Positions 7,164 to 15,693 are shown, counted from the first letter of the stretch. The stretch: 28,715 bases of DNA from Halanaerobium sp041694515 (GCA_041694515.1 JASMSZ010000110.1:1-28715); one strand, 5' to 3'. Notes: generated by a model not told the origin, from the letters alone. Numbers and translations: made by a program.

Positions 7164-7766
7164 ATGTCAAAAAAAAGAGTGGCTATTTTTGGTGGGACCT
7201 TTGATCCCCCACATTTAGGACATTTTATTATAGCGGAACAGATAAAAAATCGCTTCTCACTGGCCGAAATAATTTTTATGCCGGCTGGAAAGCCGCCACA
7301 TAAAAAAGATAAGGATATTTCATCTGATCAGGATAGGTTTAAAATGCTTAAATTGGCTGTAGCTGGAAATCAAGATTTTTCTATTTCTGACTGGGAGATT
7401 AAAAAAGATGGTTATTCTTATACTGCACAGACTTTATCTCAATTTGTACCTCAGCTTGATGCAGAAGAGGTCTTTTTTATTATAGGTGCTGATTCTTTAG
7501 CAGAAATTTTCAAATGGAAAGAACCAGAATTTTTATTATCAGAAGCTAAGTTTATTGTATATAATCGACCAGATTATGATTTTGAAGAAATTTTGGGCCA
7601 GCAGAAATATCAACCTTATTTAAAAAATATCTCGATCTATCGGGGTTTGAATATAGAAATATCTTCTTCTTTTATTAGAGAAGAAATTAAAAAAGGTAAT
7701 TCCATTCGCTATTTAACTTTAGAACAAATTGAAAAGTACATAATAGAAAATAATCTTTACAGGTGA
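7164..7766 (+). CDS. nadD: nicotinate-nucleotide adenylyltransferase
   Basis: Adenylylates nicotinate mononucleotide to deamido-NAD+, a late step of NAD synthesis in the cytoplasm. The nucleotidyltransferase fold is marked by GGTFDPPHLGH (residues 10-20, with the HxGH-type site at H17-H20), by MPAGKPPHK, and by the C-terminal ISSSFIREEI, which contacts ATP. Length (200 residues) is standard. ATG 7164 is chosen because AGAGGTGA lies just upstream. GTG 7155 in the same frame is part of that ribosome site. It leads a run of nadD, yqeK, LCP protein and rsfS that is conserved in many Firmicutes. The yqeK start follows 4 bases after the stop. Confidence 0.96.
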   Translation: MSKKRVAIFGGTFDPPHLGHFIIAEQIKNRFSLAEIIFMPAGKPPHKKDKDISSDQDRFKMLKLAVAGNQDFSISDWEIKKDGYSYTAQTLSQFVPQLDAEEVFFIIGADSLAEIFKWKEPEFLLSEAKFIVYNRPDYDFEEILGQQKYQPYLKNISIYRGLNIEISSSFIREEIKKGNSIRYLTLEQIEKYIIENNLYR

Positions 7767-7770
7767 TTAA

Positions 7771-8358
7771 ATGTCATTAAAAAAAGAGAAACTAAAATCT
7801 GATCTTGATTTAGAAAAAATAAAAAAAATATTAGGTAAAGAAAGATTTAAGCATACAATATTTGTACTGAAAGCAGCTTTAAAGATTGCAGAAAAACAAA
7901 ACTTTAATCTCAAAAAAGTAGAAACAGCTGCTTTATTACACGATATTGCAAAAAGTAAAAATGATAGTGAATTAAAAGATATTGTTAAGAACTCAAACTG
8001 GGAACCGGATCAACTGGAGTTAGCGATTGCTCCAGTGCTGCATGCACCAGCAGGAGCAGTGATGGCAGAAAATATTTTTGGAATAACTGATTCGGAAATT
8101 TTAGAGGCAATTCGCTTTCACACTCTCGGCCATCCAAAGATGGGGGAGACAGCTCAGGTTATTTATGCAGCAGATTTTATATCTGAAGACAGAGATTTTG
8201 AAGGTTTAGATAAAATTAGAATTGAAATTGAAAGAGATTTTGAATCAGGATTATATTTAATTACATCTCATATTATTAAATATCAGCTTGAACAGGATAA
8301 TATGATCCATCCTTATTCAAATGATTTCCGAAATAAACTATTAAAGAGAAGTGATTAA
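7771..8358 (+). CDS. yqeK: YqeK-type HD-domain bis(5'-nucleosyl)-tetraphosphatase
   Basis: HD-superfamily hydrolase of the YqeK family. Members split Ap4A symmetrically to two ADP, clearing an alarmone-like dinucleotide. Visible metal ligands are His of RFKHTIFV near residue 28, the HD pair in LLHDIAKSK (about 55-56), and later His in VLHAPAGAV and IRFHTLGHP. YAADFISEDRDFEGL is a late motif typical of YqeK. Length (195 residues) matches the family. It sits between nadD and the LCP gene with 3-4 bases on each side, so translation is probably coupled. This gene order is itself good support for the name. Confidence 0.92.
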   Translation: MSLKKEKLKSDLDLEKIKKILGKERFKHTIFVLKAALKIAEKQNFNLKKVETAALLHDIAKSKNDSELKDIVKNSNWEPDQLELAIAPVLHAPAGAVMAENIFGITDSEILEAIRFHTLGHPKMGETAQVIYAADFISEDRDFEGLDKIRIEIERDFESGLYLITSHIIKYQLEQDNMIHPYSNDFRNKLLKRSD

Positions 8359-8361
8359 TAA

Positions 8362-9525
8362 ATGTTAGAAAAATTAACTGACTGGAAATATATAGCTTTA
8401 ATTATATTTCTGGTGATTATAGGGATTGCTATTCCATTTTTGTGGAATGATGAATTAAGTCAAATTTCTTCCAGTGGACCTTTTAAAGATAACAAAGTCA
8501 ATATTCTGGCTGTAGGTTATGATTCAAATGTGAATGGTCCTTCTCGGGCAGATAGTATTATTTTAATTAGTCTGGATGTAGAAAGTAATAAGGCAGGTCT
8601 TATTTTTCTGCCCCGTGACACTTATATTGATTCGAATAAAAGAAATTTTACTAAATTGAATTCTTCTCATGTTTATGGTGGAATAGAGTTAACCCAGGAA
8701 ACAGTGGAAGAAATGCTGAAGATTGAAATTGACTATTATCTAGAAACAGATTTTACCGGTTTTGAAAAAATTATTGATCGTCTGGGTGGAGTAAATATAA
8801 ATGTAGCCCGGAATTTAAATTATGTTGATAAAGCAGGAGGCCTTTATATTAATATTCCAGCAGGTCAGCAGACTTTAAATGGAAAGAAAGCCCTGCAGTA
8901 TGTTCGTTATCGTGATGCAAGAGGAGATATTGGAAGAATTGAAAGGCAGCAGAAGTTTATTGATGCTGTTTTGTCGAAACTGCTTTCTCCTTCTATAGTA
9001 CCCAAAATACCAGGGATCATTAAAGAAGCAAATGAAGCAGTAAATACTAATATTCCTATCCAGGATATAAAACCATTTTTAAATACCGCTAAAGAAATTG
9101 ATTTAAGTCAGATAGAATCTAAGATGCTGCCGGGGACGGCAAGGTATATTAATGGAATCAGTTATTGGGTACCTGATATTGAAGAAGCAGAGATAATGGT
9201 AGATAGTCTGGTTAGAAATAAGTCATATATTAAGAATAAAAAATATCAGTTAAGAGTTTTAAATGGTGTTGGTAGAGCTGGTGCTGCTTCAAATACAGCA
9301 GAGTTGTTAGAAAAATATGGCTTTCAGATTGCTGATATAGGAAATGCTGATCATTATGATTATCAGAGTTCAATTATTAAATATTATACTCAGAAGGACA
9401 GGGAAACAGCTTTTCAAATTGCAGAGCTGCTGGGTGGTCAGACTGAATTTGTTGAAGAAGCTGAAGAAGATTCAGCTAAAAAAATAGAAGTTATAGTTGG
9501 AGCAGGCTATGAGAGGTCTGTATAA
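8362..9525 (+). CDS. LytR-CpsA-Psr (LCP) family cell-wall glycopolymer ligase
   Basis: LCP proteins are membrane-anchored phosphotransferases that attach polyprenyl-linked glycopolymers such as teichoic acids or capsule to peptidoglycan. One N-terminal helix (residues about 9-28) serves as an anchor, with the rest outside the cell. The LCP domain shows RADSIILISLD and IFLPRDTY, followed by QYVRYRDARGDIGRIERQQ; these contain the conserved Arg and Asp that bind pyrophosphate. A second LytR_C-type domain occupies about 290-375 (LRVLNGVGRAGAA, then YYTQKDRETAFQIAELLGG). Length is 387 residues. The ATG lies 3 bases after yqeK. LCP plus LytR_C is a common domain pair. Which wall polymer it serves cannot be read here. 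Confidence 0.92.
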   Translation: MLEKLTDWKYIALIIFLVIIGIAIPFLWNDELSQISSSGPFKDNKVNILAVGYDSNVNGPSRADSIILISLDVESNKAGLIFLPRDTYIDSNKRNFTKLNSSHVYGGIELTQETVEEMLKIEIDYYLETDFTGFEKIIDRLGGVNINVARNLNYVDKAGGLYINIPAGQQTLNGKKALQYVRYRDARGDIGRIERQQKFIDAVLSKLLSPSIVPKIPGIIKEANEAVNTNIPIQDIKPFLNTAKEIDLSQIESKMLPGTARYINGISYWVPDIEEAEIMVDSLVRNKSYIKNKKYQLRVLNGVGRAGAASNTAELLEKYGFQIADIGNADHYDYQSSIIKYYTQKDRETAFQIAELLGGQTEFVEEAEEDSAKKIEVIVGAGYERSV

Positions 9526-9539
9526 GGAGGAGTTTGTTA

Positions 9540-9899
9540 ATGTCAGATATAAGTATTAAAGATATAGCTTTGCTGGCTGCAGATGCAGCTGATGATAAAA
9601 AAGCAGAAGACATAGATATTCTAAATGTTGAGGGTTTAACTGTAATTGCAGATTATTTTGTGCTCTGCAGTGCTAATTCTGATCAGCAGGTTAGAGCTGT
9701 GGCAAGGTCTATTGACGAAAAACTATCTGAAATAGGTATTGAGCCCAAAAAAATTGCGGGTATGGATGATGCCAGATGGGTACTGATGGATTATGCAGAT
9801 GTAATTGTTCATGTTTTCCATAAAAGAGAAAGAGAATATTATGATCTAGAACGACTCTGGTCAGATGCAGAAAAAATTCTGCGTCAGGAAGAGGAGTAA
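9540..9899 (+). CDS. rsfS: ribosome silencing factor (RsfS/YqeL)
   Basis: Binds ribosomal protein uL14 on the large subunit and blocks subunit joining when nutrients are scarce. The 119-residue protein shows family motifs in order: ADYFVLCSANSDQQVRAVA, GMDDARWVLMDYADVIVHVFH and REYYDLERLWSDAE. These are nearly diagnostic for RsfS. The ATG at 9540 has AAGGAGG 9 bases upstream, so it is preferred over TTG 9534. It follows the LCP gene by 14 bases and ends the nadD-yqeK-LCP-rsfS run. leuS begins 89 bases later. Confidence 0.96.
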   Translation: MSDISIKDIALLAADAADDKKAEDIDILNVEGLTVIADYFVLCSANSDQQVRAVARSIDEKLSEIGIEPKKIAGMDDARWVLMDYADVIVHVFHKREREYYDLERLWSDAEKILRQEEE

Positions 9900-9988
9900 G
9901 CTGGCCTGGATATGAGGCTGGATATAACTTTGTTTTTATTTCAATAATATAGATAAAATTTTTGAATAAATGAGGAGAGTGAAGATCT

Positions 9989-12484
9989 TTGCAGGACTAT
10001 TATCCATTTCAAGAAGTAGAGAAAAAGTGGCTTAAAAATTGGGAAGACTCAAATTTACATAAGACTGGAGATGATCCGGATAAGGAAAATTATTATGTTT
10101 TAGAAATGTTTCCCTATCCATCTGGCAATTTGCATATGGGTCATGTGAGGGTGTATTCTATTGGAGATGTTATTGCCCGTTATAAAAGAATGAAGGGTTA
10201 TAATGTTTTACATCCAATGGGTTGGGATGCCTTTGGGCTGCCTGCCGAAAATGCAGCTATCAAACATGGAAATATCCATCCTAAAGAATGGACCTGGGAT
10301 AATATTGCCCATATGAAAGAACAGATGAAGGCTATGGGTTTAAGTTATGACTGGGACCGGGAAGTAACTACAGCAGCAGAAGATTATTATAAGTGGACTC
10401 AGTGGTTTTTTACTCAGATGTTTAATGATGAATTAGCCTATAAAAAGGAATCAACTGTTAACTGGTGTCCAAGCTGTGAGACAGTACTGGCCAATGAGCA
10501 GGTAGTGAATGGAACTTGCGAACGCTGTGGAACAGAGGTTGATCACCGTGAACTTGAACAGTGGTTCTTAAAAATAACTGATTATGCAGAAAGACTTTTA
10601 GATGACCATGAGCTTTTAGAAGGCTGGCCGGAAAAAGTAAAAACTATGCAGAAAAATTGGATCGGCCGCAGTGAGGGTACCAGAGTTAATTTTGAGCTGC
10701 CCAAACTGAATAAGGAATTAGAAGTTTTTACAACCAGACCTGATACCTTATTTGGAGCAACCTATATGGTTCTGGCACCTGAGCACCCTTATGTTTCAGA
10801 ATTAACAGCCGGTACTGAAAAAGAAGAAAAGGTTAAGGAATTTGTCAAAAAAGTTAAGAAGCAGAAAGAACAGGAAAGAACTTCTGCCGAAACTGAAAAG
10901 CTGGGTATGTTTACCGGTGCTTATGCTGTTAACCCGGTTAATAATGAAAAAATACCTGTTTATATAGCAAATTATGTTCTGATGGGATATGGTACTGGAG
11001 CAATTATGGCAGTTCCAGCTCACGATCAGCGTGACTTTGATTTTGCCCGTAAATACGATATAGATATTAAAGCTGTAATCCAGCCAGAGGATTGCAAAGA
11101 AGAATTAGAGGGCTCAGAAATGGAAGCAGCTTATGCTGGAGAAGGACATCTAATTAATTCTGGTAAATACAATGGTTTAAGTGTCGAAGAAGCTTTTGAT
11201 AAAATTGTTGAAGATTTTTCTGAATCAGGTTTTATCAAAGTAGAAACCAATTATCGACTGCGTGACTGGTTAATCTCACGTCAGCGTTACTGGGGAGCTC
11301 CAATTCCTATTGTTTATTGTGACTACTGTGGAGCTGCAGCAGTACCTGAGGAAGATCTGCCGGTTAAACTACCACATGATGTTGAGTTTTCTCCAACTGG
11401 AGAGTCCCCACTGAAAAAAGTAGATAGTTTTGTTAACACAACCTGTCCTGAGTGTGGCGGCCCGGCTACAAGGGAAACTGATACGATGGATACCTTTGTT
11501 GATTCTTCCTGGTATTTTATGCGTTATGCAGATCCTAAAAATGACGAGATTCCATTTACTAAAGAAAATTTAGATAACTGGTTCCCTGTGGATCAGTATA
11601 TTGGTGGAATCGAGCACGCTATTTTACATCTTCTTTATGCTCGTTTCTTTACAAAAGTGGTTCATGATATGGATCTAACAGAGCATGTTGAACCCTTTAC
11701 TAACTGGCTGGCTCAGGGAATGGTGCTTAAAGATGGGGCCAAGATGTCCAAATCAAAAGGTAATGTAGTTGATCCTAAAGATATTTTAGCTGAATACGGT
11801 GCAGATACAGCCCGTTTATTTATACTGTTTGCGTCACCACCGGAAAAAGATTTAGAGTGGAGTGATAAGGGAGTAGAAGGTGCTAACCGTTTCTTAAATC
11901 GTGTCTGGCGCTTTGTAACAGAAAATCTTGAACTGATCAAAAATGAAGACGCTGAAGTTAATGCTGACAGTCTGGATCAAGATGAAAAAACACTTTATCG
12001 GACAATGCATGTCAGCATTAAAAAAGTAAGTGAAGATGTTGGAGAGAGATTGAACTTCAATACAGCAATTAGTGCAATTATGGAGTTAACAAATGCAGTT
12101 TATTCTTACTTAAATGACCGCAGTGCTGAAGAAACTAATACTGCCTTAATTAAAGCAGCTGCAGAAAATATTATTCTTTTACTGGCTCCATTTGCTCCGT
12201 TTATTACCGAAGAACTCTGGCAGCAGCTTGGACATCAGGAAAATGTTCATGCAGCTCAGTGGCCGGAATATAAAGAGGAAGCTCTAAAAAAGGATGAAAT
12301 TACAATTGTCATCCAGGTTAATGGTAAGGTAAGAGATAAGATTAATATTGCTGCAGATGTTTCTGAAGAAGAAGTAAAAGCCAGGGTTATGGAGGAAGAA
12401 AAGATTCAGTCCTATCTTGAGGATGGAAATTTAGTTAAAACAATTTATATTCCAAAGAAATTAGTCAACCTGGTAATTCAGTAA
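9989..12484 (+). CDS. leuS: leucyl-tRNA synthetase
   Basis: Class I synthetase charging tRNA-Leu, 831 residues, normal bacterial length. The HIGH-type motif is HMGH at 49-52 (in YPSGNLHMGH) and the second signature is KMSKS at 585-589. The editing domain is inserted between them and contains TTRPDTLFGATY and GTGAIMAVPAHDQRD, whose Thr-rich and Asp residues clear mischarged amino acids. Two Cys pairs (CPSC..CERC near 156-177, CDYC..CPEC near 447-490) suggest zinc ribbons. The start is TTG 9989, supported by GAGGAG 11 bases upstream and the family-typical start QDYYPFQEVEKKW. No leucine T-box fits in the 89 bases before it, unlike leuS of many Firmicutes. It may be read through from rsfS. Confidence 0.97.
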   Translation: MQDYYPFQEVEKKWLKNWEDSNLHKTGDDPDKENYYVLEMFPYPSGNLHMGHVRVYSIGDVIARYKRMKGYNVLHPMGWDAFGLPAENAAIKHGNIHPKEWTWDNIAHMKEQMKAMGLSYDWDREVTTAAEDYYKWTQWFFTQMFNDELAYKKESTVNWCPSCETVLANEQVVNGTCERCGTEVDHRELEQWFLKITDYAERLLDDHELLEGWPEKVKTMQKNWIGRSEGTRVNFELPKLNKELEVFTTRPDTLFGATYMVLAPEHPYVSELTAGTEKEEKVKEFVKKVKKQKEQERTSAETEKLGMFTGAYAVNPVNNEKIPVYIANYVLMGYGTGAIMAVPAHDQRDFDFARKYDIDIKAVIQPEDCKEELEGSEMEAAYAGEGHLINSGKYNGLSVEEAFDKIVEDFSESGFIKVETNYRLRDWLISRQRYWGAPIPIVYCDYCGAAAVPEEDLPVKLPHDVEFSPTGESPLKKVDSFVNTTCPECGGPATRETDTMDTFVDSSWYFMRYADPKNDEIPFTKENLDNWFPVDQYIGGIEHAILHLLYARFFTKVVHDMDLTEHVEPFTNWLAQGMVLKDGAKMSKSKGNVVDPKDILAEYGADTARLFILFASPPEKDLEWSDKGVEGANRFLNRVWRFVTENLELIKNEDAEVNADSLDQDEKTLYRTMHVSIKKVSEDVGERLNFNTAISAIMELTNAVYSYLNDRSAEETNTALIKAAAENIILLLAPFAPFITEELWQQLGHQENVHAAQWPEYKEEALKKDEITIVIQVNGKVRDKINIAADVSEEEVKARVMEEEKIQSYLEDGNLVKTIYIPKKLVNLVIQ

Positions 12485-12553
12485 AACGTAGAGGTACCGT
12501 GTACCATCCGAATCGTGTCGAAATAAGTCGAAAATATAATAAATGAATTCTAG

Positions 12554-12589
12554 CTCCTGGGAACTTATCGGATATTCAGTTTCCAGGAG
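12554..12589 (+). terminator. terminator after leuS
   Basis: CTCCTGGGAAC (12554-12564) pairs with GTTTCCAGGAG (12579-12589) over 11 bp with one G-U pair and a 14-nt loop. The following TTTGCTTATTG is a modest U-tract. A smaller perfect hairpin, GGTAC-CGT-GTACC, lies at 12493-12505. Confidence 0.78.
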
Positions 12590-12651
12590 TTTGCTTATTG
12601 ATAATTGTTGTTTATAAACTTGATAAATTAGCTATTAATTAACGAAATCTG

Positions 12652-12680
12652 TTGACTTTGAAAATCGTTTTCAGTATAAT
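12652..12680 (+). promoter_or_regulatory. feoAB promoter with Fur-like operator in the spacer
   Basis: TTGACT (12652-12657), 17 bases, TATAAT (12675-12680). The spacer holds the dyad TGAAAAT-C-GTTTTCA (12659-12673). Its outer six bases on each side are perfectly symmetrical, and it matches the Fur 7-1-7 consensus TGATAAT-N-ATTATCA at 11 of 14 positions. Binding there would cover both promoter elements, so iron-dependent repression of feoAB is a reasonable inference. A DtxR-type regulator is the alternative. Confidence 0.78.
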
Positions 12681-12697
12681 GAAGTTAGGACAGAAGA

Positions 12698-12717
12698 AAT
12701 TATAATAATTTATAATT
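12698..12717 (+). repeat. AT-rich dyad in the feoAB leader
   Basis: AATTATAA (12698-12705) and TTATAATT (12710-12717) are perfect 8-bp inverted arms separated by TAAT. It lies about 10-30 bases after the predicted start point. It could be a second operator, but AT-richness makes chance likely. Confidence 0.3.
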
Positions 12718-12778
12718 AATTAGGTGAAACTTTTGTTTTATCAGATGAGTTTAAAAAAGCAGCAGGAGGGAAAAATTA

Positions 12779-13006
12779 ATGACTCTAGTTGATATGACAC
12801 ATGGAAATAAATTTATTATAGATAAAATTGAGGATAAGGATACCCGTTTACAGGCTTTACGTTTTGGAATCAGTGAAGGTTCAGAAATTGAATGTGCAGG
12901 TTTGATGCCCGGTGGTCCTGTAATCTTAAAAAAGAACTTACAGGAAATTGCCATTGGACGACGAACTGCCGAAAAAATAAGTGTTAAGAAAAAAGGAATG
13001 ATTTAA
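12779..13006 (+). CDS. feoA: ferrous iron transport protein A
   Basis: Small cytoplasmic SH3-like protein that works with FeoB in ferrous iron uptake. The 75 residues show the FeoA pattern: a short start (MTLVDMTHG), RLQALRFGISEGSEIE with the conserved Leu/Gly turn, then AGLMPGGPVILKKNLQEIAIGRRTAEKI, typical of the family. The ATG has GGAGGG about 8 bases upstream. The stop codon directly abuts the feoB start, so the two are one transcript. Regulation is expected from the Fur-like site about 105 bases upstream. A 15-codon overlapping frame at 12745 is not considered real. Confidence 0.95.
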   Translation: MTLVDMTHGNKFIIDKIEDKDTRLQALRFGISEGSEIECAGLMPGGPVILKKNLQEIAIGRRTAEKISVKKKGMI

Positions 13007-14869
13007 TTGAGTCACTGCGGTCAAACAGAGATTGATACTGAACTGCAGGCTGATAAAAAGATAGTACTGGCTGGAAATCCGAATGTAGGTAAATCAATAT
13101 TCTTTAATTACCTCACAGGTATTTATGTCAGTGTTTCTAATTATCCCGGGACTACCCTTGATATCAGCAGCGGCAAAATGGGTGATGCAGCTGTTTATGA
13201 TACTCCAGGAGTTTATGGAGTCGGTTCCATAAATGATGAGGAAAGAGTAGCCAGGGATATTATTATGTCTGCAGATATTATAATTAATGTTGTTGATGCA
13301 AGTCATCTGGAGCGAGATTTATTTTTAACACAGCAGCTAATTGATCTTGATAAAAAAATGATTGTGGCGTTGAATATGATGGATGAGGTGGAAAAAAACA
13401 ATATTTCTATTGATCTTGAAGCTCTGGAAAAAGAACTAGGTGTCCCAGTTTTTCCAACAACTGCTGCCAAACATAGAGGTTTGGATAAACTTAAGCAGTC
13501 AATTGAGCGGGCGGTAAAAGGGAACACTATTTTTGCTGAAAATCCGGAATTGGAAAAAGAACTGAAAGATATTGAAGCTGAGACTGAAAATAGAGCTGAT
13601 GCCTTAATGATTTTAGAAGAAGATGAAAATATTCGCGGCCAGTATTCCAGGCTAAAATCTGCTCCAGAATTAAGAGAAGTAATTTATACCTCTCGCCGTC
13701 AGCGGGTGGATCAGATTACTGATCGAGTTTTAAGTTATGATGAAAATGCAAGTCAGCTGGCAAGAAAAATTGGTGCTTATATGTTAAAACCGGTGACAGC
13801 TATTCCGATGCTCTTAGTGCTCTTATATTTAATTTATCAATTTATCGGAGTTTTTATTGCTCAGACAGTTGTTGGAGTTACGGAAGAATTAATTTTTGTT
13901 GAAAATTATGAGCCTTTTGTCCGTAATATAATAGCAAATACTATTGGACTGGAAAACTTTGTTGGTCAGCTTCTGGGAGGAGAATATGGAATTTTAACTA
14001 TGGCGGTAACCTATATCTTTGGATTACTTTTACCACTGGTAGCCGGTTTTTACTTTTTGCTTTCTATTCTGGAGGATTCCGGTTATTTACCAAGAATTGC
14101 AGTACTTATGGATCGCCTGCTGCAGAAAATTGGTCTTAATGGTCGGGCAATTATTCCCATGCTTTTAGGTTTTGGCTGTGTAACCATGGCCACCATTACC
14201 ACCAGACTGCTGGGAACAAAAAGAGAGAGAATTATTTCTATTTTTCTTCTGGGACTGGCAATTCCCTGTTCGGCCCAGCTTGGTGTAATAGCAGGCTTAA
14301 TAGCACAACTTGATGTCTTTTACATCTTAGTTTATGTACTGACAATTTTTGCAGTTTATGTTCTGGCTGGAACTTTTTTGAATAAGGTTCTACCGGGAGA
14401 ATCGAGTGACTTATTAATTGATTTACCCCCAATCAGGCTGCCGGATCTAAAAAATGTCTTTAATAAAACTTATCAGCAGACAGCAGCCTTTGTTAAAGAG
14501 GCTGGGCCAATTTTTGTTTTGGGTGCTGCACTGATTACTGTAATGCAGAAAACAGGTCTGCTGGCCCTGATTACCCGGGGAGCAGAACCAATAACAGTTA
14601 ACTGGCTTGGACTGCCGGCAGAAACAGCAACCGCCTTTGTGATGGGGATTATCAGGCGTGATTTTGGAGCAGCTGGTTTAACTTCAATTGCTCTAACACC
14701 AGTCCAGATAACAATTTCTTTAATTACTTTAACTTTATTTGTACCCTGTATTGCAGCGATGATGATTATGATTAAGGAACGAAACTTTAAAGAGTCAGTT
14801 TATATCTGGTTTGGAAGCTGGATTACTGCTTTTATTACAGGTGGACTTGTTAATTTACTGATTTTTTAA
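13007..14869 (+). CDS. feoB: ferrous iron transport protein B
   Basis: Main Fe2+ permease of anaerobes, with an N-terminal GTPase and a C-terminal membrane channel, 620 residues. G-motifs are G1 GNPNVGKS (23-30), G2 YPGTT (46-50), G3 DTPG (65-68), G4 NMMD (123-126) and G5 TTAAKH near 145. From about residue 260 there are around eight membrane helices carrying the Gate-type motifs ILEDSGYLPRIAVLMD, MLLGFGCV, IPCSAQLGV and FVPCIAAMM. Cys residues in these match metal-conducting positions. It is shorter than the E. coli protein (773), but similar short forms are common in Firmicutes. The start is TTG 13007, adjoining the feoA stop, with AAAAGGA in front. The N-terminal SHCGQ is unusual but harmless. 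Confidence 0.96.
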   Translation: MSHCGQTEIDTELQADKKIVLAGNPNVGKSIFFNYLTGIYVSVSNYPGTTLDISSGKMGDAAVYDTPGVYGVGSINDEERVARDIIMSADIIINVVDASHLERDLFLTQQLIDLDKKMIVALNMMDEVEKNNISIDLEALEKELGVPVFPTTAAKHRGLDKLKQSIERAVKGNTIFAENPELEKELKDIEAETENRADALMILEEDENIRGQYSRLKSAPELREVIYTSRRQRVDQITDRVLSYDENASQLARKIGAYMLKPVTAIPMLLVLLYLIYQFIGVFIAQTVVGVTEELIFVENYEPFVRNIIANTIGLENFVGQLLGGEYGILTMAVTYIFGLLLPLVAGFYFLLSILEDSGYLPRIAVLMDRLLQKIGLNGRAIIPMLLGFGCVTMATITTRLLGTKRERIISIFLLGLAIPCSAQLGVIAGLIAQLDVFYILVYVLTIFAVYVLAGTFLNKVLPGESSDLLIDLPPIRLPDLKNVFNKTYQQTAAFVKEAGPIFVLGAALITVMQKTGLLALITRGAEPITVNWLGLPAETATAFVMGIIRRDFGAAGLTSIALTPVQITISLITLTLFVPCIAAMMIMIKERNFKESVYIWFGSWITAFITGGLVNLLIF

Positions 14870-14894
14870 TAATTTTGGACTGCCTGGATTTATA

Positions 14895-14921
14895 TTGAAG
14901 TACCGATTGCAAGCTTATAAT
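14895..14921 (+). promoter_or_regulatory. possible promoter of the zinc-ribbon gene
   Basis: TATAAT at 14916-14921 with TTGAAG at 14895-14900 (15-base spacing) or TATTGA at 14893-14898 (17-base spacing). The spacing is imperfect. It would allow the small gene to be expressed apart from feoAB. Confidence 0.4.
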
Positions 14922-14977
14922 TAATTACTCTACTTTTAATTATTCTGGCAGTTTAAGAGGGAAGAAGGTGTTTTAGG

Positions 14978-15139
14978 ATGGATAATTGTGATTTAAATAT
15001 TCAACCAGAAGAGGATAAGAAAATTGTCTGTCCCACCTGTGGTTATAAAATGAAGGAATTTAAGAAAATTAAATGTCCCCGCTGTAATAGTTATTTATTA
15101 AAAAAATGTTCTGAATGTGATAAGTGTTCTTTATTTTAG
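14978..15139 (+). CDS. small Cys-rich zinc-ribbon protein downstream of feoB
   Basis: A 53-residue frame, ATG 14978 to TAG 15137-15139. Eight of 53 residues are Cys, at 4, 18, 21, 33, 36, 44, 47 and 50. CPTCGYK (18-24) and CPRCNSY (33-39) form a classical two-knuckle zinc ribbon. A third cluster, CSECDKC (44-50), could bind a second metal ion or an iron-sulfur cluster. AAGGTG lies about 8 bases before the ATG, and TTTTAGG directly precedes it. It follows feoB by 108 bases and precedes an RseC-family gene. Small Cys-rich proteins often accompany Feo systems (FeoC, other Feo-linked proteins), but this is not a FeoC I recognise. Regular codons and the paired Cys spacing make a real gene likely; role unknown. 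Confidence 0.75.
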   Translation: MDNCDLNIQPEEDKKIVCPTCGYKMKEFKKIKCPRCNSYLLKKCSECDKCSLF

Positions 15140-15158
15140 CTTCAATTTTTGGTAAAAT
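15130..15158 (+). promoter_or_regulatory. possible promoter of the RseC-family gene
   Basis: TGGTAAAAT (15150-15158) is an extended -10. The -35 at 17 bases, TTTATT (15130-15135), is poor and lies in the end of the zinc-ribbon gene. The start would be about 45 bases before the gene at 15211. Confidence 0.45.
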
Positions 15159-15210
15159 AGATTAGCATTGTTTTGAATCAAAATTTTCTATAAGGAAAGA
15201 GTGGTTATAG

Positions 15211-15666
15211 ATGAAAGAAAAAGCCAGAGTAATTAAAAAAGAAGATGGTCAAAGTCTGGTTCAAATTATAAGGACTTCTGCCTGCAGCCACTGTGACGAA
15301 AAGTGTATGCTGGCTGATGATTCACATGAGGTAGAGAAAATGGAAGTTTTAGTTAATGATCCAATTGGAGCAGAAGTTGGAAGTACAGTTGAACTAGAAA
15401 TGGGTGCTCGCCCAATTTTATTTTCTGCCCTTGTTGTTTATTTACTTCCTTTAGTGGCGATTATAGCTGGTTATTTTGCCGGCAGCAGCTGGTTGACTAG
15501 TATCATTACTAATGCAGAAATAGCAGGAATTATTGGATCGGGATTAGGATTTTTACTATCATTTGCCTCACTCAAATTTTTTGATAAAAAAGCGGGATCT
15601 AAAAGTTATTTCCATCCCGAGATAACAAGAGTTGTAACTCAGAATGGTTTTTATTTTGAAAGTTAA
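15211..15666 (+). CDS. SoxR-reducing system protein RseC/MucC family
   Basis: Small inner-membrane protein of the RseC/MucC family, 151 residues. In E. coli RseC affects sigma-E and SoxR reduction; in anaerobes relatives often go with electron-transfer (Rnf-type) systems. The N-terminal soluble part has ACSHCDEKC (three Cys within residues about 28-35), the family's likely iron-sulfur or redox site, and then VGSTVELEMG. Two hydrophobic helices follow at about 71-89 and 100-118, and then a charged tail. The ATG has AAGGAAAGAG upstream. It stands between the zinc-ribbon gene and a MATE transporter, with no Rnf genes in view, so its redox partner is unknown. Confidence 0.88.
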   Translation: MKEKARVIKKEDGQSLVQIIRTSACSHCDEKCMLADDSHEVEKMEVLVNDPIGAEVGSTVELEMGARPILFSALVVYLLPLVAIIAGYFAGSSWLTSIITNAEIAGIIGSGLGFLLSFASLKFFDKKAGSKSYFHPEITRVVTQNGFYFES

Positions 15667-15693
15667 TTATAAATAAATTTTGAAGGTGATCAG

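Noticed and set aside
9900..9988. Search for a leucine T-box before leuS
   Set aside because: The 89-base gap is too short and has no T-box sequence or terminator hairpin.
12745..12792. 15-codon frame (ATG 12745) overlapping the start of feoA
   Set aside because: No ribosome binding site, no conserved pattern, and feoA has its own good site at GGAGGG.
14879..14952. ACTGCC / GGCAGT inverted pair 60 bases apart between feoB and the zinc-ribbon gene
   Set aside because: Only six matched bases with a long AT-rich loop and no U-tract at the right place; not a credible terminator or operator.
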